NCBI GenBank assembly: GCA_031841125.1
Contig: CM063111.1
Location: 39,568,955 to 39,632,954 of the forward strand
Direction of reading: 5' to 3'
DNA: 64,000 nucleotides
Source of the DNA: Acanthococcus lagerstroemiae
Taxonomy: Eukaryota; Arthropoda; Insecta; Hemiptera; Eriococcidae
Part shown: piece by piece, positions 21,401 to 32,911 of the stretch
Numbering within the stretch: the first letter of the stretch is position 1
Layout of the letters: each line of letters opens with the position of its first letter
Program-made: the position numbers and the translations under genes
Notes under the pieces: generated by a model
Databases searched by the model: none
Seen by the model: the letters and a program-made list of their open reading frames with translations, nothing else
Told to the model about the DNA's origin: nothing

Positions 21401-23130
21401 ATTTTTAACCAATGGAAACTCCGTATTCCGAAAAATTGTTAAGCTAATTTATCCCGTCAGACAGTGCCGCTATTAAGTTACTCTACACCTGTTTTTACGG
21501 TGGCGTTATGGGTTGACGGGGGCGCTGCTGATGTGTCTTGTGGCGGAACCGTGAAACTACGCAAGTCGGATGTCGGATCACTTGGTTAATAGATTCAATC
21601 TGTATCTAGTGATGGGTGCTTTTCATGAAAGGTATTTTGAGAAAAAAATGCACACTTTTCAGAAAAGTTGATAAAAGTGTGAACGTTGCGGAAAGCAAAA
21701 TCGTGTGACATATCATTTAGAATGATCTCAGCACGAGGGTCGTAGCGGTACATTTGAAGAATATGCGACGTGTTAGGAAAAAACATACCTTAGGCTGATG
21801 AAGATTGAAATTAAGATTTTAACTAATTTTTATAGAAGTAGGCACGCTGAATCCAACGCAATCTACCACAAGTAGCTTTTTTCCTAACTGAGATATGAGA
21901 ACATTCCAAAACTTAGTTTTTGAGAATTTAATCGTTACCCTGTTTTTTCTGCCATGACGCCACGTCTCTACCTTACCCATCCAATTCCAAAATTGTTGTG
22001 AACTTGAATCGCAACACTCGATTTGTAATTCAAGTTCAATATACGCTGCTCTGAAATTGTATAGCGCCTTCCTTTGTAGGGTTGCCAGATTTGGTCCTTT
22101 TTTTGGTCCGCAAATAATCTTCTAGAAATTGATTGATATTTCAAAACTAAGCCACAAGTAAGGAATTGGAGGTTCATTTTCACAAATGAAGAAACTTCAC
22201 TATTTTAAAACATGATTACAAGTTCAACCAAAGTAGCATCTCAATTTTGCAATGTTCAATTATCAGTATACCTATTCATTAGATTAAGACAATTTTTTTA
22301 TTATTCTTCTTCCTTACTAAATTCAGAATTTTAGAGTCGAAGTTCAACCGAAGTGGAATGTCAATTTCATAATGCTTATTCACTAGTACCTACCTATTTC
22401 TTTGATTGACACAAAATTGTTCCTTTGTTACTTTTTGTCTTATTTGATTTTGAATTCTGTAGTATAAATTCAACCAAATTAGGATCTCAGTTTTTCATTT
22501 TTCAATTGGACGATATTAAGTGAGAGGGACTTAAGCGAGAAAATCTGTTTCTTGAGAAAACGTAACATTTAAAAGCCAATGAATAATGCCGGTTTACAGA
22601 AATAGCGTTTACTGATAAACTTTTTTCAATATGGGTGCACATTTTTGTATCAGGGGTCCAATATTGAAAAATTCTACTTTTTACACCCTTTCCAACAATA
22701 CTAATAACTCATTTTGCCAAAAAATGTCGCTTAAGTCCCTTTTGCTTAACAGTGTCTAATTACTAGTGGGTACTTCGATGTCTGCTTGTAGGGTGGGTAC
22801 CTATTCATGATGGCTTAAAGGGAAAGGGTAGTATGTTACATTTCATTTTCTCTCAGAAAATAAACTATAATGTTGGTAACACTACATTTTGCCAATTATG
22901 CAGCTTCCAGCATTCAGCTAACATTATTTTGGTCCTTTTAGCATTTTATATGTTTTTAGTAGTATATGGGTCACTTGACCCCAATTTCTATATCTGGGCT
23001 ATCAACGGGAAAAATATGCCGAAAAATCCCCACCCCACAAGTCACTCAAGGTCACCGACGTCATAGGGGCGCCACCTAGGGGATGTGGCCCCCTGTGGAA
23101 TGTGTCTTCAAGTGCCCCAAATACTACTGC
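21401..23130. other. no recognisable gene; diverged short direct repeats
   Basis: Around 22215-22480 phrases of the type GTTCAACCxAAxTxxxATxT, TCAATTT and TATTCAxTAG recur two or three times, suggesting an old tandem duplication. Short frames show no family match. Confidence 0.35.
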
Positions 23131-23135
23131 TTTTA

Positions 23136-23580
23136 CTACTCAGTATATTTGAGCAAAAACCGTAACGCTCCCCCCGTAACAGCCCTCCGTAACGGCCTCC
23201 CGTAACGCTCCTGTTACTATTACGTCATACTACTGGGTATACTTGAGCGAAAACCGCAACGCTCCCCCCGTAACGCTCCTGTTACTATGACATCATACTA
23301 GTGAGTATATTGAGCGAAAATTGTGTTTATACGTCTCTTCCAGCCACGGGTATACTTGAGCGAAAACCGCAACGCCCCCCTCGACACGCTCCCCCGACAC
23401 GAAGCCAGCGCCCTTTCGTGCATTACCTCAGAGACGTCGGGGTATTTTTCTCATTTCCAGCTCAGTTCAGCTCACAGTTCTTTAGCTCTTCATGGTGACA
23501 ATTCAGTTCAGTGGTTGACATTTCCATTTTATTCCAACCATGGGTATACTTGAGCGAAAGCCATAACGTTCCCCCCGACA
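23136..23580. repeat. tandem array of about 70-100 bp units
   Basis: GGGTATACTTGAGCGAAAAC, followed by CGCAACGCTCCCCCCGTAAC, CGCTCCTGTTACTATGACG and TCATACTAC, recurs at 23136, 23232, 23299, 23345 and 23541 with variable loss. A SINE family S tail (CCTTTCGTGCATTACCTCAG, 23410-23440) is inserted in the array. GC content is higher than in the flanks. Confidence 0.7.
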
Positions 23581-23589
23581 TTTTATCCT

Positions 23590-24620
23590 TGTTGGTCCTA
23601 AAAAATTCGAGATTGGTCCGATCCAGCGTCACTCATCTGGCAACCCTGCGCTGTGTACTTCGTAGGTGCGCTGGAGTGCCCACACACCGCCATCGTTCGC
23701 GCGCTACACCGGAAAGGACGCGCCAACGTTTTGGTGAAAAGCTGAAAGCTCGCTCCGCGTTGTGCCGCTGTGCCGTGATGCCGGTAATGAATACCCGCCG
23801 CAGGACGTACATGGAAACGAGGAAACGACTAAACGTGTGCGGAAAGCGTGTTATGTCCCATACCGGCGGAGATATTGCTGTGTCGACGCGTAAAAAGCAG
23901 CGAGCTTTTCACAAAAGCGCAACAACCTCGCTCGAATCGGTGAAAAATGATTTTCATTTTCTAAGAAATTATATAAGGAAGGGAGAATTTTAGCACGGGT
24001 ACGATTTTATGTGATGAATTTCCTTGAATACTCTTTCGGTCCCATTGGCTATAGGCCTGCGCGTGTACTTACAAACTCGCATCGACATTCGTATAATACA
24101 TACACACTTTTCGAGAGTTCTTTCTCTGTCTCTCTCTCTCTCCCTCTTTCTCTCACTCGTTTTTTTCTTCTTTTTATTTCGTCAATTATGTTCTTTCGAC
24201 AAACAGAACCGGAGCTTCCCTTCGCTATATATGCGAAACCTGCCACGTCCTGCTTTTTTATTCCCTTTCAATCGAGTTTTCTAGCTCTTCAATACATATT
24301 TTATTAAGAGCCAAACCCCTTTCGCTCGGAGAAGAGCAAACGATCCCTTCTACCCCCCTCGGTAACCATCGCTCGATGACAGCCGTTTCGAGGCTTAATC
24401 GAATAAGGGTGCTTTGGCGTCGCGTGTGCGTAGAGTGATTTTCTCTTTTTTTTTCTCTCTTTTTTTTTCTTTCTTACGAAAATTGAAACGATGAGTCTCG
24501 AAACTGACGATACAAAATACAACTTCGTTTTTTCTAATTTCAAAAAAGGGTTTTTGTCTCCGCGTATTATCGATTATTTTCGCACACCTTTTCAACAGGT
24601 TTACATCTTTAGTGTTGGAG
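23590..24620. other. CpG-richer single-copy block
   Basis: A 160-residue + frame (23511-23993) crosses the array edge into a basic, CpG-rich stretch (ATPERTRQRF, RRRTYMETRKRL). I recognise no domain, and its start lies in repeat DNA, so I do not call it a gene. The rest has a (CT)n tract at about 24122-24150. It may be regulatory or an untranslated exon; nothing decides this. Confidence 0.3.
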
Positions 24621-26000
24621 TATGGCTCTCGATTGGACTAGGAACTAATTCATGAACAGACACAATTGGAAGTCACGATTTGAACTGCAATGCAAAAACA
24701 CGAGAGTTCCTCAAGAGTACTTCTGGAAAGTAAAATGGGTGGATACGAGAAAACCCTCGGTAGACGAGCAGACTCGTGTTCCGTATAATTGATGAGCATT
24801 TAGATAGTTCGAATTTATAAAGGGAGTTGACAATTTAGTTCAGATAAACGAGGATCCGATAATCTGTGGATCAGGCGATGATACACGTGGCGGGCAACGG
24901 ATGCAGTTACCTCTCCCAGAGAGAAACATATGAATTGAAAATTCCTCAGAAAAATTCAAGAAATCTCAAGCAAGAATGGAATCAGGCCTGTACTCTATGG
25001 ATTCGGGACTTAAAATACCAGCAGACAGAGGCGAGCCGAGCGCTGTCGGTGTGTGGGGGGAGAGTGAAAATAGGTCGAAAACGCTGACGCGGTACAAATA
25101 TTTTATGTGGAAAAAAAATAGTAATAAAGCTGTTTCCACATTTTGCCAACTAATGTTCAAAGTCCCGCGGCAATATATTCGAATTTGCCAAACTATTTTG
25201 ACTTTGAATACTCATGGAGAGCTCCCTCTTCATTCCCTGCCTACAAAACTGGTACATGAAATATCAGGAAAGATTTCTTGAAAATTTGATTAAATATTAA
25301 TTTCAATCACCATCAAATTTGGATTTTCATACTCCAAATAGAGTCAGAAAAATTTGACGTCATATTTGAGCTCAATGATCCATGAAACTTTGATTTCCAA
25401 CAGGCCCATTCCCCAATCGAGTCGTCATTTTACCTATGGTGAAGGTAGAGGGTACTTCTTTCATTGGTATAAGGCTGCTAAATTCAATTCTGCGAATAAA
25501 TTTTGGGTCTAAACATCTGATATGTCACCAAAGGAGGTAAAAATCAAGGAATTAATGGTTCTTTTTTTTTCTTCTTTTTTTTCTTTTTTTTTTATTACTC
25601 AGTCCGTGTATTTCGAATATAAATCCCCAAACAGGGGCCACTATGTCTGTCTTTCATTTTCTTCATGTAATTAAATATTAATTTAGGCAGTTATGAATAT
25701 TAATGGTGTAATCAACGTCGGAAACTCTACCCCAGCTCGGGCTGCAACACCCGAAGGATATATTAGCTGCTCATCCTCCTACCTGTTTCCAGGCCTAAAA
25801 TTATTTGAAACAACAAATAATAAACTGTCACCCGAAGGTAAGAAAAAATCTACAAATTTATAGACAAATGGGCAAAATTTGCAAATTTGAAGAAATTTGA
25901 AAAACACCAAAAGCCAAAAGCTTTGGAAAAATTGGGGGAAAACTTAAGAGTACCTATATACTTTTAATAGTCAAGGAATCGTCAGTGCGGGCAGACTGTT
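24621..26000. other. no recognisable gene
   Basis: AT-rich with pyrimidine tracts at 25560-25595. The frames between 24866 and 25281 overlap on both strands and match nothing I know. Confidence 0.35.
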
Positions 26001-26005
26001 TGAAT

Positions 26006-26395
26006 TCGAAAAAGCGTGGGGAAGCAAAAAATTTGATATAGTGGGCATTTCGGAAACAAGAATTTGTGGCAAAAAATTTCTATCTCGGAAAAATGGGAAC
26101 TATTTATTTTATAGTGGGCAAACCAAGGGTCATTGTGGTGTAGGTTTTTATATACATAAAAACTGGACAGACAGAGTAAGTCAGATCACGGGGTATCCGA
26201 AAGGATAGGGTTCGTGAAACTAAATCTGGACGATAGGTCCAAACTTCTCATCATACAAATATATGCGCCTACTCTCCAGGCTGATGAAGATGAGGTCGAA
26301 AAATTCTACGAACAACTTTCTCAAGTAGTGGAAAACGAATAAGAATACTACACGTTAATTATAGGCGACTTTACCAGACCCTCAGACCTCCTTAT
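26006..26395 (+). pseudogene. LINE endonuclease-domain fragment
   Basis: The reading FDIVGISETRICGKK matches the xDIxxLQETK motif of APE-type LINE endonucleases, followed by GHCGVGFYIHKNW (the GxGFxI motif), then after a frameshift near 26200 LLIIQIYAPTLQADEDEVEK, FYEQL, and after a TAA stop YYTLIIGDF, the GDFN catalytic motif region. About 125 residues in total. The sequence is lost right after GDF, so the reverse transcriptase is absent. The motif style matches the RTE-like LINEs at 1-975 and 51640-52519. Confidence 0.85.
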
Positions 26396-26399
26396 CTAC

Positions 26400-27825
26400 G
26401 CCCTCGCTCTCCAAAATATTTATCATCGTAGGGATTCTCTACGAGTGACACTATAGCTTAAAATATCCCAAACAATCTCGACACAATTTTTGAAAGCCTT
26501 AATATAGTCTCAGGAAATCTTTCACGCTCTTAAGAAGTTTTCATATAATTTTTTTAAATAAGTTTCTACACAATATATGTAGTTCTAGTTTCAACATGAG
26601 AAATCTAAGCCTTTTTTTTGTCTTATATCAGCCTTCAGGCCCCCTTTTCCGCCTTTTTCTCATTCTAGCATTACCGTAACGGTATTCCTCAGTCCCTAAG
26701 GGCACTAGCCGCATCCTTGTGGATTACGTCATTCTCTAAATTGACCCCTTCTCCACCAGACCTTTGCGCCGTTTAGTACTTATTGTGCGAATAAATCCTA
26801 AAGAAATACAAAAGTTGATCCCAAGAGGATGAGGAATGTTACTCAACTCACATCTAGGGACCAGGTTAGAAACTAATAATAAATCCCAATGATACTTGAT
26901 GAGTAGGGTAAACAGAAAGATCTCCTGGGAGAGGAAAAATTTCGGCCCAAATCGTGCATTGACAAGTAAAAAGAAATTTTTCTTGAGTCTAAAATTTTGT
27001 CCAAATTTTGACTTCGAAATCCGATAAAAATGTCTTAAGCTCTTAAGGTGAAGTACCAAATGCTGATCGAATGTTGATCCTTTTTTCAAGGTTCAATAAA
27101 TCTTTGTAGGAGCGCTCGCAACTTTTTTTTATGGTGAATCATATAGAGTGAACCTTCTTCACCTACTGCTTATAATAGTTTCGGCAATGGAAACGTGATT
27201 TGTGTGATCGCGTGATAATTTTGAAATTCCTGTGTTGGAAAATAGGCTGAAATTCAACAATTTTCAAACTTGGGAAAAAGTAATTTTGTCAGCTTAATTA
27301 TAAAACCTTCTAAGTGCCATTATGCAAATTTTACAGGAAAGACGAAAAACATCGAGGAGGGCCATTTATTCAAATGTTACACATTTTTGTCATTCCTTCT
27401 TAAAAAATTTTAAAGTCGTTTTAGAATATTTTGGCTATTATCAATAGGATGCGGTACAATCACTTCTATCTGAATCAACAAAAAAGTCATTTTGCCAAAA
27501 TTAGGACTGAGAAGGTTTTATAATTGAGCTGACGATTTGGAAATATCGCAATGGTAAATACTTTAATTCATTTTTCGACGTACGAGTATGTGGGTGTTTA
27601 TATATGTACTGACATGGGTTCAAATAAAGTACCTTTGAAAGACTTTTAAATTTTTACTTCGAATCCGCTATCTGCGGGTCATATGAATCCCAGTGAAAAA
27701 ATAATAATGAAAAGTGTTCCAATTCGATGCTTCTCAAAAATTTGCAGTTTTTATCAGCTAACTTAGCAGTGTTATTGATACAATTCATATTTCCGGCGTC
27801 AAAGTTTAATATTTCTAGGTTTGAA
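26400..27825. other. no recognisable gene
   Basis: AT-rich DNA. The - strand frame 26736-27089 has no recognisable domain. Confidence 0.35.
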
Positions 27826-27829
27826 AAAG

Positions 27830-28072
27830 GATCAACATTTGACACCGATCAACACTTGGCAAAAAATGTTCATACTTGAGATAAGGGTCAAATGTTAATC
27901 AAGGCACCGAACGATGACCAGATCAACATTTGATATATTTTTTAAATAATGTCTGGAAAGGAAACTGTTGTACATTTCCCTATCCGGATCGAAATGTATA
28001 AAATGTTTCAGTGCGTAAGTAAACATAAAGAGATTGAGATTGAAATCCGTCAAAGGATCAACATTTGACACC
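27830..28072. repeat. dispersed 17-bp phrase GATCAACATTTGACACC
   Basis: The phrase occurs exactly at 27830-27846 and 28056-28072 and partly at 27921-27933, with looser forms between. It may be the remains of a tandem array. Confidence 0.5.
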
Positions 28073-28332
28073 GGGTGTCAAATATTGTTTTTTGGAACTT
28101 TTTCGAAATCCCTATGGGTCTACATTGGCTGAACTTTGAAAAAGTTTAACTGAGAAAAGTGAAAGTAGAAGGTTAAAATTTATTATTAATAGCGATTTCG
28201 GCGTTCAATATTGATACGGGAGTAGCAGGGTAGCAGAGGCCATTTGAAAAAAGTATATCACAATTTGGCACTTTACAAGCGGAAGTCTCAGTTTTGTTCC
28301 AATCTTTAGTTGACGAGGAATCGATGATGATG

Positions 28333-28400
28333 GTAGGGCGTATGACGGTGCACGCATGTCACATTGGCCCCGTGACACCGCACCCCCTAACCTCGAATCA
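28333..28400 (+). repeat. SINE-like repeat family S, head fragment
   Basis: Reads GGTGCACGCATGTCACATTG and GCCCCGTGACACCGCACCCC, diverged from the copies at 21308 and 62668. It adjoins the end of an R1-like LINE relic. Confidence 0.55.
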
Positions 28401-29170
28401 CCCCGATTGAGTCTCCATCAGGATAGCGGAAAAAGCTTTGAGGTGGGCAACCCTTCTACTCCCCTCGGCGGCGAATCTACGGCCTCTTATTCGTCTTCTT
28501 CTTCTTCACTGTCAAGTTACGCCGGATCTTCCTTCTTCTACTGTCGGCAGCAGTGATATCGTCATCGTCGATGTCGGTGGGACGACGAGTGCCGGCATTG
28601 GGTGCTGTGACTGCTGCCTTTGTCTCTACCACTCTATGTCCATCTTGCGGCTCAATGTCTTCTAGACAAATGCAGCTATATCTGATCCCATTCCGCTTTA
28701 CTCTTCAGCCATATCGGGACAAGGCTATCGGATGTAAACGGCTCAACGCCCGCATTTCAAAAGACGACCGCCGCTTCTTCCCTCTCTCGGTCGAATGCCG
28801 GACACTCGAACAGTGTGTGCGCCAAGCATCATCATCTGCCTTCTTCCAGCACAGTGGGAGCACCGCGAGCTCTCGACTATGCCCATCCGATGCAGTGTTG
28901 AAGACACCATGGCCGCTCATCACCGGCGTAAGATAAAAGTTCATCTGGTCATGGCGTCTGCACAACCATGCGTCGAAGTTGCGTATTAGCAGACGGGTCC
29001 ACTCCCCCTTGGTACTGCGGGAGAGCTGCTTTTCCCACATGTGGAGCATGGATTGCCTAATATCCCGCTGGGTCAGTAGCGCCGCTCTGCTCTTCGGCGC
29101 GTCGCGCCGTATACTCTCTTCCCCTCGTCGGCGGCAGTTGACAAGGAATAGAAAAGTCTTTCAAGCCTAA
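28400..29170 (-). pseudogene. R1-clade LINE ORF2 C-terminal relic
   Basis: On the - strand the reading around 29040-28700 gives SRSTKGEWTRLLIRNFDAWL, RRHDQMNFYLTPVMSGHGVF, ELAVLPLCWKKADDDAW and RTHC. This matches the region C-terminal to the RT in R1-type LINEs (KGRWTxxLI, W-RxHGxVxFxLTQxLTGHG, SPxCxxC, EDAxH, C). A basic run with RRRREESIRRDA precedes it. The RT core is absent. The segment is GC-richer than its surroundings and open for 114 residues, suggesting a younger insertion than most LINE relics here. R1 elements classically target rDNA; there is no rDNA in this window. Confidence 0.82.
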
Positions 29171-29174
29171 AATA

Positions 29175-30930
29175 TTGGTTAACAATCTTTAAGGTCTTAC
29201 TTTCCCTTCAAAATCTGTGAGATGATATATCCCTATAGCCCTTTTCTCACTTACACCATTTGTCTTGACACAAGCTTCAGACCTTTTAACATAGCTTTTC
29301 TGTGTCTTTACCAGTCTTGAAAGATACACATAGGCTTAAGGAATCTTGATAATTTAAACCTCTACAGGAGTACAATCAAGTCTGTAAATGATCTTAAGAA
29401 GCGTAGATTAACCTTAACGTTGAATCGAAAAGCTTTTCAATGGATTTGCTCCCCACTCCCCTGAATTAAGCCTATCTTCGAAATCGTCCTTGGCTTCATT
29501 TTTGTAGAAATTCAGCTTCCTAACCCAATTACAGTTCTCGTTATTATAGGACACAGCTTAGATCACACAAATAAATAGATAAATGAAAATACCACACACT
29601 TCGCTTGCCTGGAAATGTCCATTTTTGTGAGAATGACTCTGCAGAACACAGAGCACATGAAGTCTTACCCGAAGGAAAAGCCAGACCGCTTAGACGATAC
29701 CATTAGGCGCCCTCGAATTCGCGTTATCCCGTTCATTAGCACAAGTACCTCTCACCGCTCTCCCTTATTTGTAAACCATTTATTATGCCGGACTTGGTCC
29801 TAGGTGACGTGTTGTTTCGATGGCCTTATTTTCGTACACCTGATGTCAACCGCAAACGGTTTCGTAAACATTGGCGAGCCCACATGATATCTCATCTCAG
29901 AAATTACGTTACCACTTCACATTGCATTGACCACTTCGTTATTGTTCCAAATGTTTGTACAGTATTTGTGTATAAAGTAAACGTCACAAGCTCGCGTGTG
30001 TCCCAGCAACTTTAGTGACTCTATAGTGCCTCGTGACGTCATAATTCATTTCAGCAATAGGGGCAACCGATAGATATCCGATATTATCGCGTCAATTTGA
30101 GTCAGTGTCATTAGCGATATCAGTCGGGGTTTTTTTTTTTATATACATTAGGCCGACTCGTGCAACCATGTGTACCTATCTTGTCAGGACATGCACGAGA
30201 CCCTCCGATGACAGAAACATTTTCAATAGCAATACAGATTTCATCGATTGATACGTGTATCGAGAGGATGAAGTGCATTGGGGTTAGAAATGAGGACTAG
30301 GTTGCGGTGAAAAGTGCAAGCCGCGAATGTTTTCCTACGACTAGTGTCGGGATAATTGATAATACATCGCGGGATGAAGGAATGTAGGCTGATTAGTTCA
30401 AGAAACTAACAAGAGAGGGGTCAGATCGGTGATCTCAATCGGTATTGCGTCATTGGATCTCATTTCTGGGGGAGGGGATAGAAGCGGGGGTAAGAAATAA
30501 CGAGTAAAAATGAGACAGATCTCATTATTTGTCGATGAAACCTCAATTTCTTCATAGAAGGATAAAAAAGAATAAGCAATGCACACAGAAGAAGAAGAAG
30601 AAAAAGAAAAAGAAGTACATATAGAATAATAAGAAGAGGGAGAATCACAAGAACAATGAGAACAAGAGCGAAAAAAGAAATAAGATGAAAGAATGAGAAG
30701 AAGAGAGAAAAACGAAGAAAAATATGGGTACTTTTCAATTTATACGTCTTCAGCAATTTTTCACCCGAATAGAGAACAAACCAGTTTCCCACTAGAGGCG
30801 GAGGATGAGAAATAATAAGCAAAAACAAAACGAATCTAATTATTCGCCGTTGAGACTTTAACGTACTCATAAAAAGATGTAAAAGAACAAATAAAACACG
30901 AAGAAGAAGAAAAAAAGAGGAACAATCATA
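29175..30930. other. no recognisable gene; purine-rich GAA tract
   Basis: From about 30585 to 30720 the + strand is almost wholly purine (GAAGAAGAAGAAAAAG and similar). The complementary 136-residue frame is therefore a leucine/phenylalanine-rich artefact. Elsewhere nothing is recognisable. Confidence 0.4.
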
Positions 30931-30935
30931 CAGAC

Positions 30936-31017
30936 AATAAGTACAGAACCTTCACTGATGCGATGCTCGAAAGGGTGGTTTCCGCGGCCGGGGTCACACA
31001 CCAATAAGTACAGAACC
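30936..31017 (-). mobile_element. 52-bp SINE family S fragment with 15-bp target-site duplication
   Basis: The insertion at 30951-31002 reads, on the - strand, GGAAACCACCCTTTCGAGCA + TCGCATCAGTGAA, the family S end. It is flanked by a perfect 15-bp direct repeat AATAAGTACAGAACC at 30936-30950 and 31003-31017. A duplication of this length is what LINE-driven target-primed reverse transcription produces, which supports family S as a retrotransposed SINE. Confidence 0.82.
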
Positions 31018-31318
31018 AAAGAAGAAGGGAAAGTGAGGAGGAGAGGAAAAATAGAGGAAAAGGGGAAAAAATTATACACAAGGTTGGCAGGTAAAATACA
31101 GTTTACATGTAAAATTACTCAAAATGAGTTTTAAAAAGAACTGAAGTTCAATTTTTCAATTAAAATTTAAAACCTGCACCCAACTGGAACTACAATCAAA
31201 AATGGTCGTCTCTTTACCATTCAATTTTATAATTTATACTCCTTAAATTCACTGTAGGTACTCATGAGAAAGTATTCCTTTTGTAGGGTGTGCCAATTCA
31301 CTTTTCCTTCTTCTAATC

Positions 31319-32620
31319 ACCAAACTACAAACTCGCAAAAACAATAGCCAAATTCATGAAAGAACACTACAACTACAGAACAGACTACAGCATAAAAAAC
31401 AGAATACAACTAAAAGACAAACTGGACAAAATAACACTAAACAACAATGATAAACTAGTATCACTGGATGTAACAAACATGTTTGGGAACATACTAAAAC
31501 AGGAACTAACAACAATACTGACAAACAACAACTACAAAAACAACACAGATGGAGCAGCATACGCAAACATCACAAAAGAAATCATTTACCAAAATTACTG
31601 CCAATTTAATAACAAATATTACGAACAAACAGAAGGCCTAGCAATGGGATCACCACTGTCACCCATTCTAGCCGAAATATACATAAACAACTTTGAAAAT
31701 GACATACACTAAACAACAGCAAACACAAGACAAACATAAAGCTATGGACACGATATGTAGACGACATATTGATCATCTGGACAGGAACAGACAGACAACT
31801 AGACCAATTCCTCACAGAGACAAATAGCATAAACAACAACATAAAGTTCCCAATGGAAAAAGGCAACAAGACCATCAATTACCTCGACCTTACAATACAA
31901 ATAAAAGACAACAAGATACAGTACAGCATCTACAGAAAACCCACCCACACTGACGCAATAATACCCAAAGACTCATTTCACCATCAAAAACACAAAATGG
32001 CAGCAATACACAACTACTGCCACAGAGCAGTCAACATACTAAATGACAACAACCTCAGAACAACAGAAATTAACAAAATTAAACAAATAGCAATTAACAA
32101 CAAATACCAACCACAAACAGTAGACAGAATAATTAACAAACTAACACAACCAAAAAACAGAGACACCGAACCAATAACCACAAAAACAGACAAATACGCA
32201 GGAGCAATACCATTCACAGGAACACATACATACAAAATACAAAAAATCTTCAACCAATACAACATAAAACTCGGAATCAAAAACAGACCACCTCTGATCA
32301 AACAAATAAGCAATGACAAAACAGAAGCAAAGGACAGAAACAACAGCAGCGGAGTATACAGACTGGACTGTGAACACTGCGACATGACCTGCATTGGAGA
32401 AACAGGCAGAAAATTCACAACCAGAATCAAAGAACACGAGAAATCACAGAAGCTAAATGATGACAAATCACTGTTTGGAAAACACTGCAATGACCAGGGA
32501 CACAACAATGACAAATTGACAGAAAAGTACAAAATCCTACACACAGAAAACAACACAAGAAAAAGAAAATTAAAAGAACAACTAGAAATAATAAAGGCAA
32601 AACAAAACAAAACAACCTAA
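31319..32620 (+). pseudogene. Penelope-like RT with GIY-YIG endonuclease, one frameshift
   Basis: Frame 1 (31319-31710) reads NYKLAKTIAKFMKEHYNYR, then KLVSLDVTNMFGNI (RT motif A) and LAMGSPLSPILAEIYINNFE (motif B). A stop after NDIH and a one-base loss near 31712 shift the frame. The next frame (from about 31720 to TAA 32618-32620) reads LWTRYVDDILIIW with the catalytic YVDD box, INYLDLTIQI, VYRKPTHTD-like and HHQKHKMAAI. The C-terminal GIY-YIG nuclease follows: SSGVYRLDCEHCDMTCIGET, GRKFTTRIKEH and FGKHCNDQGH, with its characteristic cysteine pair. The first RT fingers are lost by 5' truncation. Only one clear lesion is seen in about 430 residues, so the copy is young. Codons are A-rich. 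Confidence 0.93.
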
Positions 32621-32865
32621 TAAATACAACAACTATAACTTCCAAAGTGAGAACTTATTCCAACTAATAACATAACACCCACGGATTGGACAGACTGCAC
32701 AACCACAGACAACCAATCAAAGCACACAACCAATAACAATAACCACTGATTGGACAGACTGCATATTCACAGACAACCAATAGAAACGTAAGACTAAACA
32801 GTCTCACCATACGGTACTACCCTCGACTATAACTACAGGACCACAAGAGACAAGTCTCATTTAGG

Positions 32866-32911
32866 GTACTCCACTGATGATGGCATAACAGCCGAAAACG
32901 CTCTGGAATAC
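32866..32911 (+). ncRNA. hammerhead-like ribozyme in the Penelope-like element
   Basis: A minimal type I hammerhead can be drawn: stem I 5' strand GTACTCCA (32866-32873); core CTGATGA (32874-32880); stem II GGC-loop-GCC (32882-32893, with T32881 unpaired); core GAAA (32894-32897); a very short helix III region ACGC closed by A32897-T32902; cleavage base C32903; stem I 3' strand TGGAATAC (32904-32911), which pairs with the 5' strand at 7 of 8 positions. Hammerheads with short helix III are known in Penelope-like elements, which makes the location meaningful. Predicted cleavage is after 32903. The unpaired T after the first core and the near-absent helix III are the weak points. Confidence 0.6.

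Noticed and set aside
23511..23993. 160-residue + strand frame with basic C-terminus
   Set aside because: Starts in a tandem array, has no recognised domain and no supporting splice or start context.
26281..26305. CTGATGA ... GAAAA as a second hammerhead
   Set aside because: Lies in the LINE endonuclease reading (ADEDEVEKFY) and has no stem I or stem II pairing.
30460..30870. 136-residue hydrophobic - strand frame, membrane-protein-like
   Set aside because: Antisense of a purine-rich GAA/AAG tract; leucine and phenylalanine content is a by-product.
32014..32610. 198-residue - strand frame
   Set aside because: Antisense shadow of the A-rich Penelope-like coding region.
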